DNA of 64,000 bases, from positions 1 to 64,000 of the forward strand of contig CALKXJ010000005.1 in assembly GCA_938003835.1 (NCBI GenBank), in the 5' to 3' direction. Each line of letters starts with the position of its first letter. The first letter of the stretch is position 1. Under the pieces are notes generated by a model, which was not told the DNA's origin, did not search any database, and saw nothing but the letters and a program-made list of their open reading frames with translations. Position numbers and translations under genes: made by a program. This DNA is from an uncultured Bryobacteraceae bacterium (lineage in GTDB: Bacteria; Acidobacteriota; Terriglobia; Bryobacterales; Bryobacteraceae). Shown in pieces: positions 7,867 to 15,783 of the stretch.

Positions 7867-8982
7867 ATGGGGCTGGGCAAGGGATCGCTGTCACCTTCCG
7901 AGCATTCGACGTTTCGCGACCGCGCCACCGGCGCGCTCCTGCACCAGATGACGGCGCACCCGTCGATCAACCACGCTACTTATTTCCTGCAAAGCTCGTT
8001 CCTGCCCGATTCGAGCGGCCTGATCTTCGTCTCCTACCGGACCGGCCGGGCCCAGCTCTATGAGATCGCCCCTTTCCCAAAGGGCGAGATCCGCCAGCTC
8101 ACCGGCAGCGAGGCAATTCATCCGTTCTCGCCCGCCATTCATCCCGGCGGCGACCGCATCTTCTTCGTGCGCGGCGGCGCCGTCTCTGTGCTCGACCGCC
8201 GGAGCCTCGCCGAGCGGATCATCGTCGAATTCGCCGATGCGCAACTCGGCGAGATCTCGCCCGACGTCACCGGCGAGTGGCTCACCGCGGCGGCGAAGAT
8301 CGGCGGCGCGAGCGGGCTGGTTGTCGGACGTGCCGACGGCTCCGGCTGGCGATTCATCGCCTTCCCCCGAACGGTGATCCATCCCCAGTTTCACCCCTTG
8401 GAGCCGGAGTGGATCGAGTTCGCCGCCGATCCGGCGCCGCGCATGCATCGCGTCCGCCGCGACGGAACGGGTCTCGAGTGCCTCTACCATCACGACAACG
8501 ACGAGTTCGTCGTGCACGAAACCTTCCTCGGCCGGACCGGCGACATCGTCTACACCGTGTGGCCGCGGGCGCTCTGGCGCCTGGACTGGCAGACCCGCGA
8601 GCGCACGCTGATTGCCGAATTCAACGCCTGGCACATCACGCCGAACCGCGCCGGGACCACGGTGCTGTGCGACACCAACCATCCCGATGAAGGTCTTTTC
8701 CTCGTCGACGTGGCGAGCGGCGCCCGCCGGCGTATCTGCCTTTCCGAGTCGAGCAACCAGGGCTCACAGTGGAAGAGGTCCCGCTACGCTCTCCCCGAGG
8801 ATTTCGCCGCCGCCCGGAGCGCTACGGCCGGAGCGCTGAGCTGGATGGAGGTCGCCATCGACACCGTCTACGGCCCTCAGTGGACCCACCCGCATCCGTC
8901 CTTCTCTCCAGATGAGCGCCAGGTGGTCTTCACCAGCGACCGCACAGGCCACCCGCAGGTCTACGTGGTCGAACTTGGTTGA
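7867..8982 (+). CDS. Oligogalacturonate-lyase-like (PL22) beta-propeller protein
   Basis: 371 residues resembling oligogalacturonide lyase (family PL22), which cleaves short pectin oligomers by beta-elimination in the cytoplasm. Seen: an N-terminal block QMTAHPSINHATYFLQSSF; TolB/WD-like blades (LPDSSGLIFVSY, HPGGDRIFFV, FSPDERQVVFTSD); and the C-terminal Q338-x2-H341-x-H343 pattern, which matches the Gln/His/His manganese ligands described for the Yersinia enzyme. Additional conserved-looking histidines occur in VVHETF and WHITPN. There is no signal peptide, which fits a cytoplasmic enzyme. It is slightly shorter than characterised members (about 388). No other pectin genes are adjacent, so the substrate is inferred. 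Confidence 0.72.
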   Translation: MGLGKGSLSPSEHSTFRDRATGALLHQMTAHPSINHATYFLQSSFLPDSSGLIFVSYRTGRAQLYEIAPFPKGEIRQLTGSEAIHPFSPAIHPGGDRIFFVRGGAVSVLDRRSLAERIIVEFADAQLGEISPDVTGEWLTAAAKIGGASGLVVGRADGSGWRFIAFPRTVIHPQFHPLEPEWIEFAADPAPRMHRVRRDGTGLECLYHHDNDEFVVHETFLGRTGDIVYTVWPRALWRLDWQTRERTLIAEFNAWHITPNRAGTTVLCDTNHPDEGLFLVDVASGARRRICLSESSNQGSQWKRSRYALPEDFAAARSATAGALSWMEVAIDTVYGPQWTHPHPSFSPDERQVVFTSDRTGHPQVYVVELG

Positions 8983-9000
8983 GGCCGCGCCACGGCGGCG

Positions 9001-9558
9001 CTAGAAGCTGAAGCCGACGAGCAACTCCGCCTGGTTGCGCGCGGCGCGGAAGTCCGGACCGGGGTCGCCGGAGCCCCAACGGGTATAGCGAAACTCCGGC
9101 GCAAGGCGGACTCCGAGCGCCCGGACCGCAACTCCGGCGGCCACAGTGAAGCCATTGGCGCTCGAGGCCGGCCGGAGCAGATCGCTCAACTTGCGATAGC
9201 TCCACCCGGCGCCCAGATAAGGCCGGACGGCGCCCGACCCGAAGCGGTACTTGGCAATCACCGGGAAATCCCAGAAGCCTTCTTTGACCTGGCTCGTCTG
9301 AGTGGGCGTCCCCAGCGGCACGCGCGCCGGGTATTCATAGCCCGCTCGCCGGTAGAGCGCGTCCACTTCGATGCCGAGCTTGAGCGGCAGGTCCACGTCC
9401 ACCATGAGGCCGAGCGTCCAGCGAGGCGGCAGGTTCTTGTAATTCGGCCGCGCAACCGTCTCAGTGAGATCGGCGAGGGGAACGCCGCCCTTCAGCCCCA
9501 CATGGAGCTGGGCCGCGAGCGGGCCCGCCAGTAGCAACAGCCCCGCGATGAGGCGCAT
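9001..9558 (-). CDS. Outer-membrane beta-barrel family protein
   Basis: 185 residues with signal peptide MRLIAGLLLLAGPLAAQ, then alternating short strands typical of an eight-stranded porin-like barrel (LHVGLKGGVPLADL, FPVIAKYRFGS, VRPYLGAGWSYRKL, TVAAGVAVRALGVRLAPEFRYTRWG) and a C-terminal aromatic residue (GFSF) expected for BAM-dependent insertion. Resembles PorT/OmpA-barrel-type small outer-membrane proteins. Its stop lies 18 bp from the convergent PL22-like gene. Confidence 0.78.
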   Translation of the reverse strand: MRLIAGLLLLAGPLAAQLHVGLKGGVPLADLTETVARPNYKNLPPRWTLGLMVDVDLPLKLGIEVDALYRRAGYEYPARVPLGTPTQTSQVKEGFWDFPVIAKYRFGSGAVRPYLGAGWSYRKLSDLLRPASSANGFTVAAGVAVRALGVRLAPEFRYTRWGSGDPGPDFRAARNQAELLVGFSF

Positions 9559-9599
9559 ACGCCCACTCTAGCAAGTCGCCGCTTCCGCCCGGCTCGGGA

Positions 9600-11009
9600 T
9601 TATCGCCCGAAATGATTTCGTGCGCCCGGGCCGACCAGCCCGCGCAGTATCTGCGGGTCGCGCCAGTCCCAAACCCGTTGCTGGTAATCGTCCACGTTGA
9701 CCGGATCGATGTTCCAGCGGGCCGTCTCGATCGATAGCGCACCGCGCGCGTGGGCGAAGAGGCTGGCCGCGACCGCAGCGGCGAAGGCGCACTGAATCAG
9801 GCGCGGCGCGGGACGCGCCCGGCTCCAGTCGGCAAGCAAAGGGATCAGAAAGAAGACGAGCAGAGGCGCCAGATCGGCGGTGAGCCGCGGGCCATAACAA
9901 TGACCGCCCGTCCAGAAGTCGTAAAAGCGCGCCACAACCGCCACCTGAAGCGCCGCCAGAACGGCCAGGTACATCGGCAGAGGCGCAAGCCAGCGGCGTC
10001 GCAGCGCCCGCCACAGTCCCGGCAGACTGAACAGGAACACCGGCGTAAAAACAAGAAGTCCCCGGTTGGGACTTACAAGCTGGGCCGCGAGAGCCTGGAA
10101 GACCCAGGCCAGCGCTTGCCATGAATCGAGCGGCGGCGGCACCTGTGAGTAATAAGGCGACAGAGGCTTGCCATAAACAGAGAGGTTATAGGTGAGAAAG
10201 CAGGCAAGCACCACAGAGGCGCCGGCGGCAAAGGCGGGGAACGAGCGCCGGTGCCGGTGGAGAACGAACAGGGCGACCACCCCGAGCAGCAGCAGGTTCG
10301 TCGGACGCACGACATAGGCCAGGGCGCTAGCTAAGCCCGCCCCCAAGAAGTGAACCGTGCGCCGCTCCTCGCGCGCGAGCAGCCAGAGCACGGCCGCCGT
10401 CAGCAGCATCGACGGGGCGTGCTGGTAGAGGGCCCGGCTGCCGGTCGACCATGCCGGCGTGGCGAAGGCGAACAGCAAGGCCACGCCGGCGGCCCAGCGC
10501 CGCGGAAGGAACCGGCCGGCCGTCAGCGCCATCAGCGCCGCGGCCAGAGCAATGAACAGCGAAGCGACAAGCATTTCGACCAACGCGCGGCCGCCCACAA
10601 GGTCGGCCCGGAGAAACGCGTCGACGACCGGGTGAATACCGGCGAGAGGAGGGCGCGCCAGAACGGGCCCGAACAGACCGAGCGCGGCGCGGACCAGCGC
10701 GACCGCCGGCGCCGCCAACAATGGCACGCCGATCGGGTAGTGGTTGTAAAGGTGTCCCCCGGCGCAGTCGCCCATCGCCGGACCTAGCACCACCTGCTGG
10801 CCGCGGACGCACTCGGCCGCATAGTAGCCGTTTAACCGGATGAGATCCAGGTGCTCGTCCAGGTTCGTGTCACCCCGCTCGAGCAGGCTCAGGGCGACGG
10901 GAACCGTCCAACGGGAATCTCCGGAGGCTAGCACCGGTGAGAGCGCATGAACGAGAAAGATTAGAACCGAGACGGCCGCCGCGGCGCGAAGCACGTCACA
11001 TGCTAACAC
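9600..11009 (-). CDS. Polytopic membrane protein, GT39/PMT-like glycosyltransferase
   Basis: About 469 residues with many transmembrane helices (for example VSVLIFLVHALS, VEMLVASLFIALAAALMAL, WAAGVALLFAF, ASVVLACFLTYNL). It resembles bacterial membrane glycosyltransferase-like proteins of the dolichyl-phosphate-mannose mannosyltransferase type. The first loop contains SGDSRWTVPVALSLLERGDTNLDE, a pattern with acidic residues placed as in the GT-C family catalytic loop. The open frame extends to 11342, but that part overlaps the oppositely oriented GTPase gene and looks non-coding. I place the start at GTG 11009, with GTG 10994 possible. Sugar donor and acceptor unknown. Confidence 0.72.
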   Translation of the reverse strand: MLACDVLRAAAAVSVLIFLVHALSPVLASGDSRWTVPVALSLLERGDTNLDEHLDLIRLNGYYAAECVRGQQVVLGPAMGDCAGGHLYNHYPIGVPLLAAPAVALVRAALGLFGPVLARPPLAGIHPVVDAFLRADLVGGRALVEMLVASLFIALAAALMALTAGRFLPRRWAAGVALLFAFATPAWSTGSRALYQHAPSMLLTAAVLWLLAREERRTVHFLGAGLASALAYVVRPTNLLLLGVVALFVLHRHRRSFPAFAAGASVVLACFLTYNLSVYGKPLSPYYSQVPPPLDSWQALAWVFQALAAQLVSPNRGLLVFTPVFLFSLPGLWRALRRRWLAPLPMYLAVLAALQVAVVARFYDFWTGGHCYGPRLTADLAPLLVFFLIPLLADWSRARPAPRLIQCAFAAAVAASLFAHARGALSIETARWNIDPVNVDDYQQRVWDWRDPQILRGLVGPGARNHFGR

Positions 11010-11039
11010 GCGAAATGCTATCTTGAGGGCCAGGAGGCT

Positions 11040-11981
11040 ATGCCGGCGAACCTCACGCCCGAGTATCTGGCCGCCGAGGAGGAGTATAAGCAGGCACAGA
11101 CGTACTCGGAAAAGCTTGCCGCCCTGGAGCGGATGCTGGCGACGATCCCCAAGCACAAGGGAACCGAAAAACTCCAGGCGGACATCAAACGGCGGCTGTC
11201 GCAGCTCCGCAAGGAGGGCCAGAAGAAGGGAGGCGCGCATACCACCCCGTTCTGGCTGGTCAAGCGCGAGGGCGCCGGACAGGTGGCGCTGATCGGCCCG
11301 CCCAACGCGGGCAAGTCCCTTCTGGTGGCCCGGCTGACACATGCGCGGCCGGAGGTGGCCGACTACCCCTACACCACCCGGGCGCCGGTGCCGGGCATGA
11401 TGGACTGCGAAGATGTTCAGATCCAGCTCGTCGACCTGCCGCCGGTGGCCCCGGAGTTCACCGAACGCTGGCTGCCCCAGGTGATTCGCGGCGCCAACCT
11501 GGGCGTGCTGGTCGTCGGTCTATCGGACCCGGCCGTGCTTGAGGAGATCGAATTCATTCTTCAGATGCTCGAGGAGCACCGGCTGGCCGTACCGCGCCTG
11601 ATGGTGGCCAACAAGATCGACCTCGAAGGGGCGCAGGAGGTGCTGGCCACGCTCCAGGACCTCTACGGGGATCGCTTCCGTTACATTCCCGTCTCAGCGC
11701 TCACGGGCGAGAACCTGGACGAGTTCCGCTGGGCCGTCTTTGACGCGCTGGGGGTGGTGCGCATGTATTCGAAGCCGCCGGGCAAACCGCCCGACCTAAC
11801 CAAACCCTATATTCTCCGCCGGGGCCAGACGGTGCTCGAGGCGGCCGGCCTCGTGCACCGCGACTTTGCCGAGAAGCTTAAATTCGCCCGCCTCTACCGG
11901 CTCAACGGAGAGCCCAGCGGGCTGATGGTGGACCGCACGCATATCGTCGAGGACAAGGATATTCTCGAGTTCCACATCTGA
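11040..11981 (+). CDS. DRG/Obg-like GTPase with TGS domain
   Basis: 313 residues. The N-terminal 70 residues are charged and helical. The GTPase core has G1 GPPNAGKS (86-93), G3 VDLPP (131-135, last Gly of the usual DxPG replaced by Pro) and G4 NKID. The C-terminal 70 residues form a TGS-type domain (RRGQTVLEAAGLVHRDF ... VEDKDILEFHI). The organisation resembles DRG proteins of archaea and eukaryotes, which bind ribosomes or translation factors, more than bacterial ObgE. AGGAGG at 11032-11037 is only two bases from the ATG. An extended -10-like TGCTATCTT (11016-11024) could give a very short leader. Confidence 0.83.
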   Translation: MPANLTPEYLAAEEEYKQAQTYSEKLAALERMLATIPKHKGTEKLQADIKRRLSQLRKEGQKKGGAHTTPFWLVKREGAGQVALIGPPNAGKSLLVARLTHARPEVADYPYTTRAPVPGMMDCEDVQIQLVDLPPVAPEFTERWLPQVIRGANLGVLVVGLSDPAVLEEIEFILQMLEEHRLAVPRLMVANKIDLEGAQEVLATLQDLYGDRFRYIPVSALTGENLDEFRWAVFDALGVVRMYSKPPGKPPDLTKPYILRRGQTVLEAAGLVHRDFAEKLKFARLYRLNGEPSGLMVDRTHIVEDKDILEFHI

Positions 11982-12002
11982 GCGGGCAGACTCCGGCGAA
12001 AC

Positions 12003-13196
12003 TCAGGCGGGTGCGCGGCCATAGTCGCGGATCTTCATCGGCTCGCCGCCGCGCAGCGCGGACTGGTGGGCCACGATGCCCGGCAGCGTGTAGGCGATCG
12101 CCTCCCAGATGTCGACCGCCGGGTGACGGTCCTCGACGATGGCGCGGACGAACTCGTGCGTCAGGAAGGTGTGCGAGTTGCCGTGCCCGGTCTTCACCCG
12201 CATCGGCTCCGGCAGCTTCTCGAAGTGGTCCGGCTGGCGGAAGGCCTCGATCTCCACCTTTCCCACGGGGTAGCCGGCGGAGTCGAGTCCCATCTGACCT
12301 TCCTTGCCGATGCGGATGACCGTGTTCGGACTTCCCTCCGGCCGCGCCATCAGGTAGGAAAGCTGGCTGCCGTAGAACTGCGCGCGCTCGACGCCGCCGG
12401 CGGCCACGTGCCAGAAGACCGAAATCCGAGAGGAGTGCCCGCCGGAGGTCTTGAAGAAGCCCGTGGTATTCCAGAACGGATTCCGGTAGGCGTTGGTGGC
12501 CAACACCTCGTGGCCATCGCCCCAGCCGATCGCCTGGACCTCCACCAGGCGTTCGCCGGTCACCGGCACCACCATTCCCGTGCAGTGTGTCGGATAGAGC
12601 ATCGGCGGAAAGCCGTGGCGCCAGGTGGGCAGTCCCCGGTCATCGAACATCAGCGAGATCAGGCCCTCGTGGTGGTATTCGGCCTCCGAGTAGAAGATCG
12701 TCCCGAACCGTCCCTCGCGCGCCCATTCGCGGCAGGTGATGATCTCCGGCATGTAATAGCTGGTCTCGGCCATCATGTACTTGAGGCCGGTCTTCTTGAC
12801 GGTCTCGAGCTGCCGCTCGAGCTCCTCGACTGTCAGCCCGGCCGGAACGGCCGAGATGACGTGCTTGCCCGCCTTCATCGCCTCGATCGACATCCAGGCG
12901 TGCAACGGCGCAGGGGTGAAGACGCCGACGGCGTTCATGCCCGGGTGGCGGAGCATCTCCCGGTAGTTCCTGTAAGCGTTCGGGCAGCGGTAAACCTCCT
13001 GGAGCCGCTTGAGCCGTTGCGGATCGATGTCGCAGACCGCCACCACCTCGCAGTCCGGGTCCAAGTGCCACTGGAACGTGGCCCCGAAGCGGCCGCCGAC
13101 AATGCCGATGCGGACCTTTTTCTCGGCCGCCCGCGCCGCGGCCGTCGCACCAGCCGCAGCCAGGCCAACCGCTTGCATGAGTTCTCGCCGGGTCAT
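12003..13196 (-). CDS. Gfo/Idh/MocA-family oxidoreductase with Tat-like leader
   Basis: 397 residues. The leader TRRELMQAVGLAAAGATAAARAAE looks like a twin-arginine signal. The Rossmann fold starts at VRIGIVGGRFGATF, followed by VVAVCDIDPQRL. The usual catalytic-lysine motif (EKP) after 'GKHV' is replaced by AVP (GKHVISAVPAGLT), so standard Gfo/Idh dehydrogenase chemistry is doubtful. The family oxidises or reduces sugars and inositols with NAD(P). Start: ATG 13196 is preceded by AGGAGGTGA, a complete anti-16S match; GTG 13208 is an alternative lying inside that site. The gene is single, with the sigma-54 activator upstream on the same strand. Confidence 0.85.
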   Translation of the reverse strand: MTRRELMQAVGLAAAGATAAARAAEKKVRIGIVGGRFGATFQWHLDPDCEVVAVCDIDPQRLKRLQEVYRCPNAYRNYREMLRHPGMNAVGVFTPAPLHAWMSIEAMKAGKHVISAVPAGLTVEELERQLETVKKTGLKYMMAETSYYMPEIITCREWAREGRFGTIFYSEAEYHHEGLISLMFDDRGLPTWRHGFPPMLYPTHCTGMVVPVTGERLVEVQAIGWGDGHEVLATNAYRNPFWNTTGFFKTSGGHSSRISVFWHVAAGGVERAQFYGSQLSYLMARPEGSPNTVIRIGKEGQMGLDSAGYPVGKVEIEAFRQPDHFEKLPEPMRVKTGHGNSHTFLTHEFVRAIVEDRHPAVDIWEAIAYTLPGIVAHQSALRGGEPMKIRDYGRAPA

Positions 13197-13274
13197 ACCG
13201 CCCTTCACCTCCTGTCGAAGGCGAATTATCGCCCACCACGGCGAGAGTGATCAAGTTGAGACCTGGCGCCGGAT

Positions 13275-14633
13275 CTAGCGCAGGCGGAACTTCTTCATCT
13301 TGTAGCGGAGCGTGTCGCGGGTGATCTTCAGCAGCTTGGCGGCCTGCGTCTGGTTGCCGTTGGTCTTCTCGAGAGCCCGCAGGATAAGCTGCTTTTCGTT
13401 CTCCTCAAGCGAGAGGCCGAAGTCGGGAGTGACGAGTTGCGACGGGACCGGCGCCGGCGCCGAGGGAGCCGCCATGGCCGCCGTCGCCCGGCCCACCGCC
13501 ATGGGCAGGCTGGCCGGCGTGATCCAGGACGAGTCCTCAAGAATCATCGCCCGCTCGATGGCGTTGCGCAACTCGCGCACGTTGCCCGGCCAGTCATGAG
13601 CCAGCAGCAGGTGGCGGGCCTCGGCGGAGATGCCGCGAATCTGGCGCTTGAACTTCCGGTTGTAATGGTCGATGAAAAACTCGGCCAGCGGCAGGATGTC
13701 TTCTTTCCGCTCGCGCAGGGGCGGAATCGTGATGTGAATCACGTTTAGGCGGAAGTAAAGATCCTGGCGAAAGGCGCCCTCGCGCACCGCCTCGCGGAGA
13801 TTCTTGTTTGTGGCGGCCACCACGCGCAGGTCGAGCTGGATATCCTTGAGCCCGCCCAGACGGCGGAAACTCTGCTCCTCGAGCACGCGCAGCAGCTTGG
13901 CCTGGAGCATCAGCGGGATCTCGCCGATTTCGTCGAGAAAGAGCGTGCCCCGGTCGGCCAGCTCGAAAATGCCCCGCTTCTGCGCCCGGGCGTCGGTGAA
14001 AGCGCCCTTCTCGTAGCCGAACAGCTCGCTCTCAAGCAGGGTCTCCGGAATCGCGGCGCAGTTGATGGCGATGAAAGGCTCGGCCTGGCGCAGGCTCTGA
14101 TAGTGGATGGTCTTGGCGATCAGGTCCTTGCCGGTGCCGTTCTCGCCTTCGATCAGGATGGTGGTCGCCTCGCTGGCCGCCACGCGCCGGACGAAGTTCA
14201 TCACCTCGCGCATCGAGGGGCTCTCGGCTATGATCTCCCGCTTGTGGGGCTCGCTCTCCTCGGTGACGTCCTTGACCGTGACGACCACGCTATCGACTTC
14301 GCCGTCCGGCCCGGCGATAGGCGAGGCGCTGATGACCGCCAGGCGCTCCATCCCGCTCGGCGTAAGCAGGCGGATCGTCCCGTTCGAGGAGCCATCCAGA
14401 TGGTGAAGCCCGAGCTCGATGCCGCAGCCGGATTCGCAGGCGGCGCAGCGGAACACCTCCCCGCACTCGCGACCCACCATCTCGGCGGCGGGCATGCCGA
14501 ACAACTTCTCGGCGGCGCGGTTGACGCCGGTGATGACCCGGCGGCGGTTGTAAATGACCAAGGCTTCCGGAAGCTGGTCGAAGACGGCTTCGAGCACGCT
14601 GCCCTGCCGCAACTCCGGAGCGAGCTTGGACAT
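13275..14633 (-). CDS. PAS-domain sigma-54 enhancer-binding regulator (Fis-type HTH)
   Basis: 452 residues from ATG 14633. Order: PAS domain (about 12-125) containing a cysteine cluster [10 protein letters not shown] (about 61-70); AAA+ sigma-54 interaction domain with Walker A GENGTGKD (163-170), the sigma-54 contact loop as GAFTDA (210-215, usual GAFTGA) and Walker [11 protein letters not shown] (229-238); C-terminal Fis-type helix-turn-helix ([22 protein letters not shown]). It should hydrolyse ATP to open sigma-54 holoenzyme promoters. The frame opens at TTG 14684, but a -10 box at 14690-14695 would put the transcript start at about that codon, favouring ATG 14633. There is no receiver domain, so sensing is probably by the PAS domain. 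Confidence 0.92.
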   Translation of the reverse strand: MSKLAPELRQGSVLEAVFDQLPEALVIYNRRRVITGVNRAAEKLFGMPAAEMVGRECGEVFRCAACESGCGIELGLHHLDGSSNGTIRLLTPSGMERLAVISASPIAGPDGEVDSVVVTVKDVTEESEPHKREIIAESPSMREVMNFVRRVAASEATTILIEGENGTGKDLIAKTIHYQSLRQAEPFIAINCAAIPETLLESELFGYEKGAFTDARAQKRGIFELADRGTLFLDEIGEIPLMLQAKLLRVLEEQSFRRLGGLKDIQLDLRVVAATNKNLREAVREGAFRQDLYFRLNVIHITIPPLRERKEDILPLAEFFIDHYNRKFKRQIRGISAEARHLLLAHDWPGNVRELRNAIERAMILEDSSWITPASLPMAVGRATAAMAAPSAPAPVPSQLVTPDFGLSLEENEKQLILRALEKTNGNQTQAAKLLKITRDTLRYKMKKFRLR

Positions 14634-14689
14634 GGAAGTAGGGCCCCTCGCTGCGCCTTGGCTATCGGACTGCTGCGCGATCAACTTTC

Positions 14690-14695
14690 ATTATA
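14690..14695 (-). promoter_or_regulatory. Candidate -10 box of the sigma-54 activator gene
   Basis: On the minus strand this is a perfect TATAAT, 57 bp upstream of the chosen ATG. No good -35 hexamer lies 17 bp upstream, so it may need an activator. The nearby palindrome (14734-14756) is suitably placed for autoregulation. Confidence 0.45.
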
Positions 14696-14733
14696 CTCCG
14701 CTCCCGCCGATTCCCTGCGGGGACTTGCGCGAT

Positions 14734-14756
14734 TTGCCCCAGCCCCGCTGGGGCAA
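14734..14756. promoter_or_regulatory. 23-bp perfect inverted repeat, candidate enhancer/operator
   Basis: Arms TTGCCCCAGC and GCTGGGGCAA are perfect complements around a CCC spacer. The site lies between the sigma-54 activator gene and the divergent gene at 14951, about 140 bp upstream of the start predicted from the -24/-12 element. This is the usual distance for an enhancer-binding-protein site, and Fis-type HTH dimers bind such dyads. It could also form a hairpin. Assignment to the neighbouring activator is inferred. Confidence 0.6.
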
Positions 14757-14856
14757 GTTGGCTGGAAGCGGCGGCGGGGCGGGCAGCGGAGCGGCCCCCG
14801 AGGGGCTCGAAGGCGGGTTTTGAGGCAGTTACCGCCTGTCAGCCGCCTGGTAAATC

Positions 14857-14872
14857 TGGCCCGAGAATTGCT
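14857..14872 (+). promoter_or_regulatory. Candidate sigma-54 (-24/-12) promoter
   Basis: TGGCCCG, four bases, then TTGCT: GG and GC are exactly 10 bp apart, and only one base of the core differs from TGGCACG-N4-TTGCW. Transcription would start near 14883, leaving a leader of about 68 nt before the ATG at 14951. Confidence 0.65.
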
Positions 14873-14950
14873 TTTGAGAGGCTCCGGGCCGCATCTGGAA
14901 GCGGTAATTGGGAACTCCGGCGGCGCGCCGGTCCGGAGCGCAGGGACAGG

Positions 14951-15295
14951 ATGAGAGGTATTCAGCTCGCCCTCTCTGACACCGCGTGGCGGGACGTGTT
15001 GCGCGACCATCTGGTTCGCGCCGGTTCGGGGCCGGTGAGCTGCGTCGATCGCCCGGATCCGAGCGGCGATGACGTCCTGGTGGTCGACGCCGAGCACCTG
15101 GCCAGCCTGCCGCAACCCATCGCCAAACCCGAGCGGGTGGTGCTGGTGGCCACGCGGCAGGGGTGCGAGTTTTCCCGGGCCTGGGAGGCCGGTGTTCGCT
15201 GCGTCGTCTACCGCACCGATCCGATCGGCGTGACGGTCCTGGCGATCCTCTCAGCGCGGCTGGAGGCCGCCCAGGGGCGGCAATCCCAGAAATGA
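14951..15295 (+). CDS. Receiver-like small protein, putative sigma-54 target
   Basis: 114 residues arranged like a response-regulator receiver fold: strand (IQLALSD), helix (WRDVLRDHLVRAG), strand ending in an Asp (DDVLVVDAEH), then VVLVAT and CVVYRTDP. The Asp in VLVVD (about residue 46) lies where the phospho-acceptor sits, but the conserved Lys near the last strand appears as Arg in VYRTDP, so phosphorylation is uncertain. No output domain follows. It sits directly behind the candidate sigma-54 promoter and divergent from the activator. Could also be a non-signalling small protein; function unknown. Confidence 0.62.
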   Translation: MRGIQLALSDTAWRDVLRDHLVRAGSGPVSCVDRPDPSGDDVLVVDAEHLASLPQPIAKPERVVLVATRQGCEFSRAWEAGVRCVVYRTDPIGVTVLAILSARLEAAQGRQSQK

Positions 15296-15452
15296 TCCTG
15301 CCGCCTCCGCCTCGCGCGTTGCACTCTCCGGTGACCGGCGCGCCGCAACCGCCGCAGGTTCGTGATATTTTGTTGTCTCGGGTGGCCCGGGCGGACCGGG
15401 GCGCCTGCCTGCGCCTGCCAGCCGCCACCGAGCACAGGGAAGGAGGAAGCGA

Positions 15453-15737
15453 ATGAACTATCTGCCGTACATCATCGTCTGGGTCCTGCTCGTCGTCGCG
15501 ATCATCATCTTGGTGCTCGTCCGAAGATCGGTCGCCGCCCAGGAGGACGATACGCTGCATGTGCTCGACTCCGACAAGGACAAAGTGCAGGAGCAGATTA
15601 AGATCGCTCAGAAACTGGAGGTCATAGACCGGTGGGGTAAGATTGTCACCATCGTGGCAATTATTTACACTCTCGTGCTGATCGGAGCCTTCGCTTATTT
15701 GAAATTCATGGAGTCTTCACGTATCCCGGTCACCTAA
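15453..15737 (+). CDS. Small two-helix membrane protein
   Basis: 94 residues: an N-terminal transmembrane helix (residues about 4-24, IIVWVLLVVAIIILVLV), a charged cytoplasm-type segment with a short coiled-coil look (SDKDKVQEQIKIAQKLEVIDRW), and a second transmembrane helix (about 64-84, IVTIVAIIYTLVLIGAFAYL). GGAAGGAGG lies six bases before the ATG, an excellent ribosome site, which supports the gene being real. No family is recognised. It may be expressed with the exported Rid protein that follows 46 bp downstream. Confidence 0.7.
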   Translation: MNYLPYIIVWVLLVVAIIILVLVRRSVAAQEDDTLHVLDSDKDKVQEQIKIAQKLEVIDRWGKIVTIVAIIYTLVLIGAFAYLKFMESSRIPVT

Positions 15738-15783
15738 GTGGTGCCGCCGGCATGAGAAGGAAAGCGGAGTAGGACGAACGGCC

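Noticed and set aside
11010-11342. N-terminal extension of the membrane glycosyltransferase-like gene
   Set aside because: Overlaps the start of the divergent GTPase gene and encodes no conserved or hydrophobic structure expected for the family.
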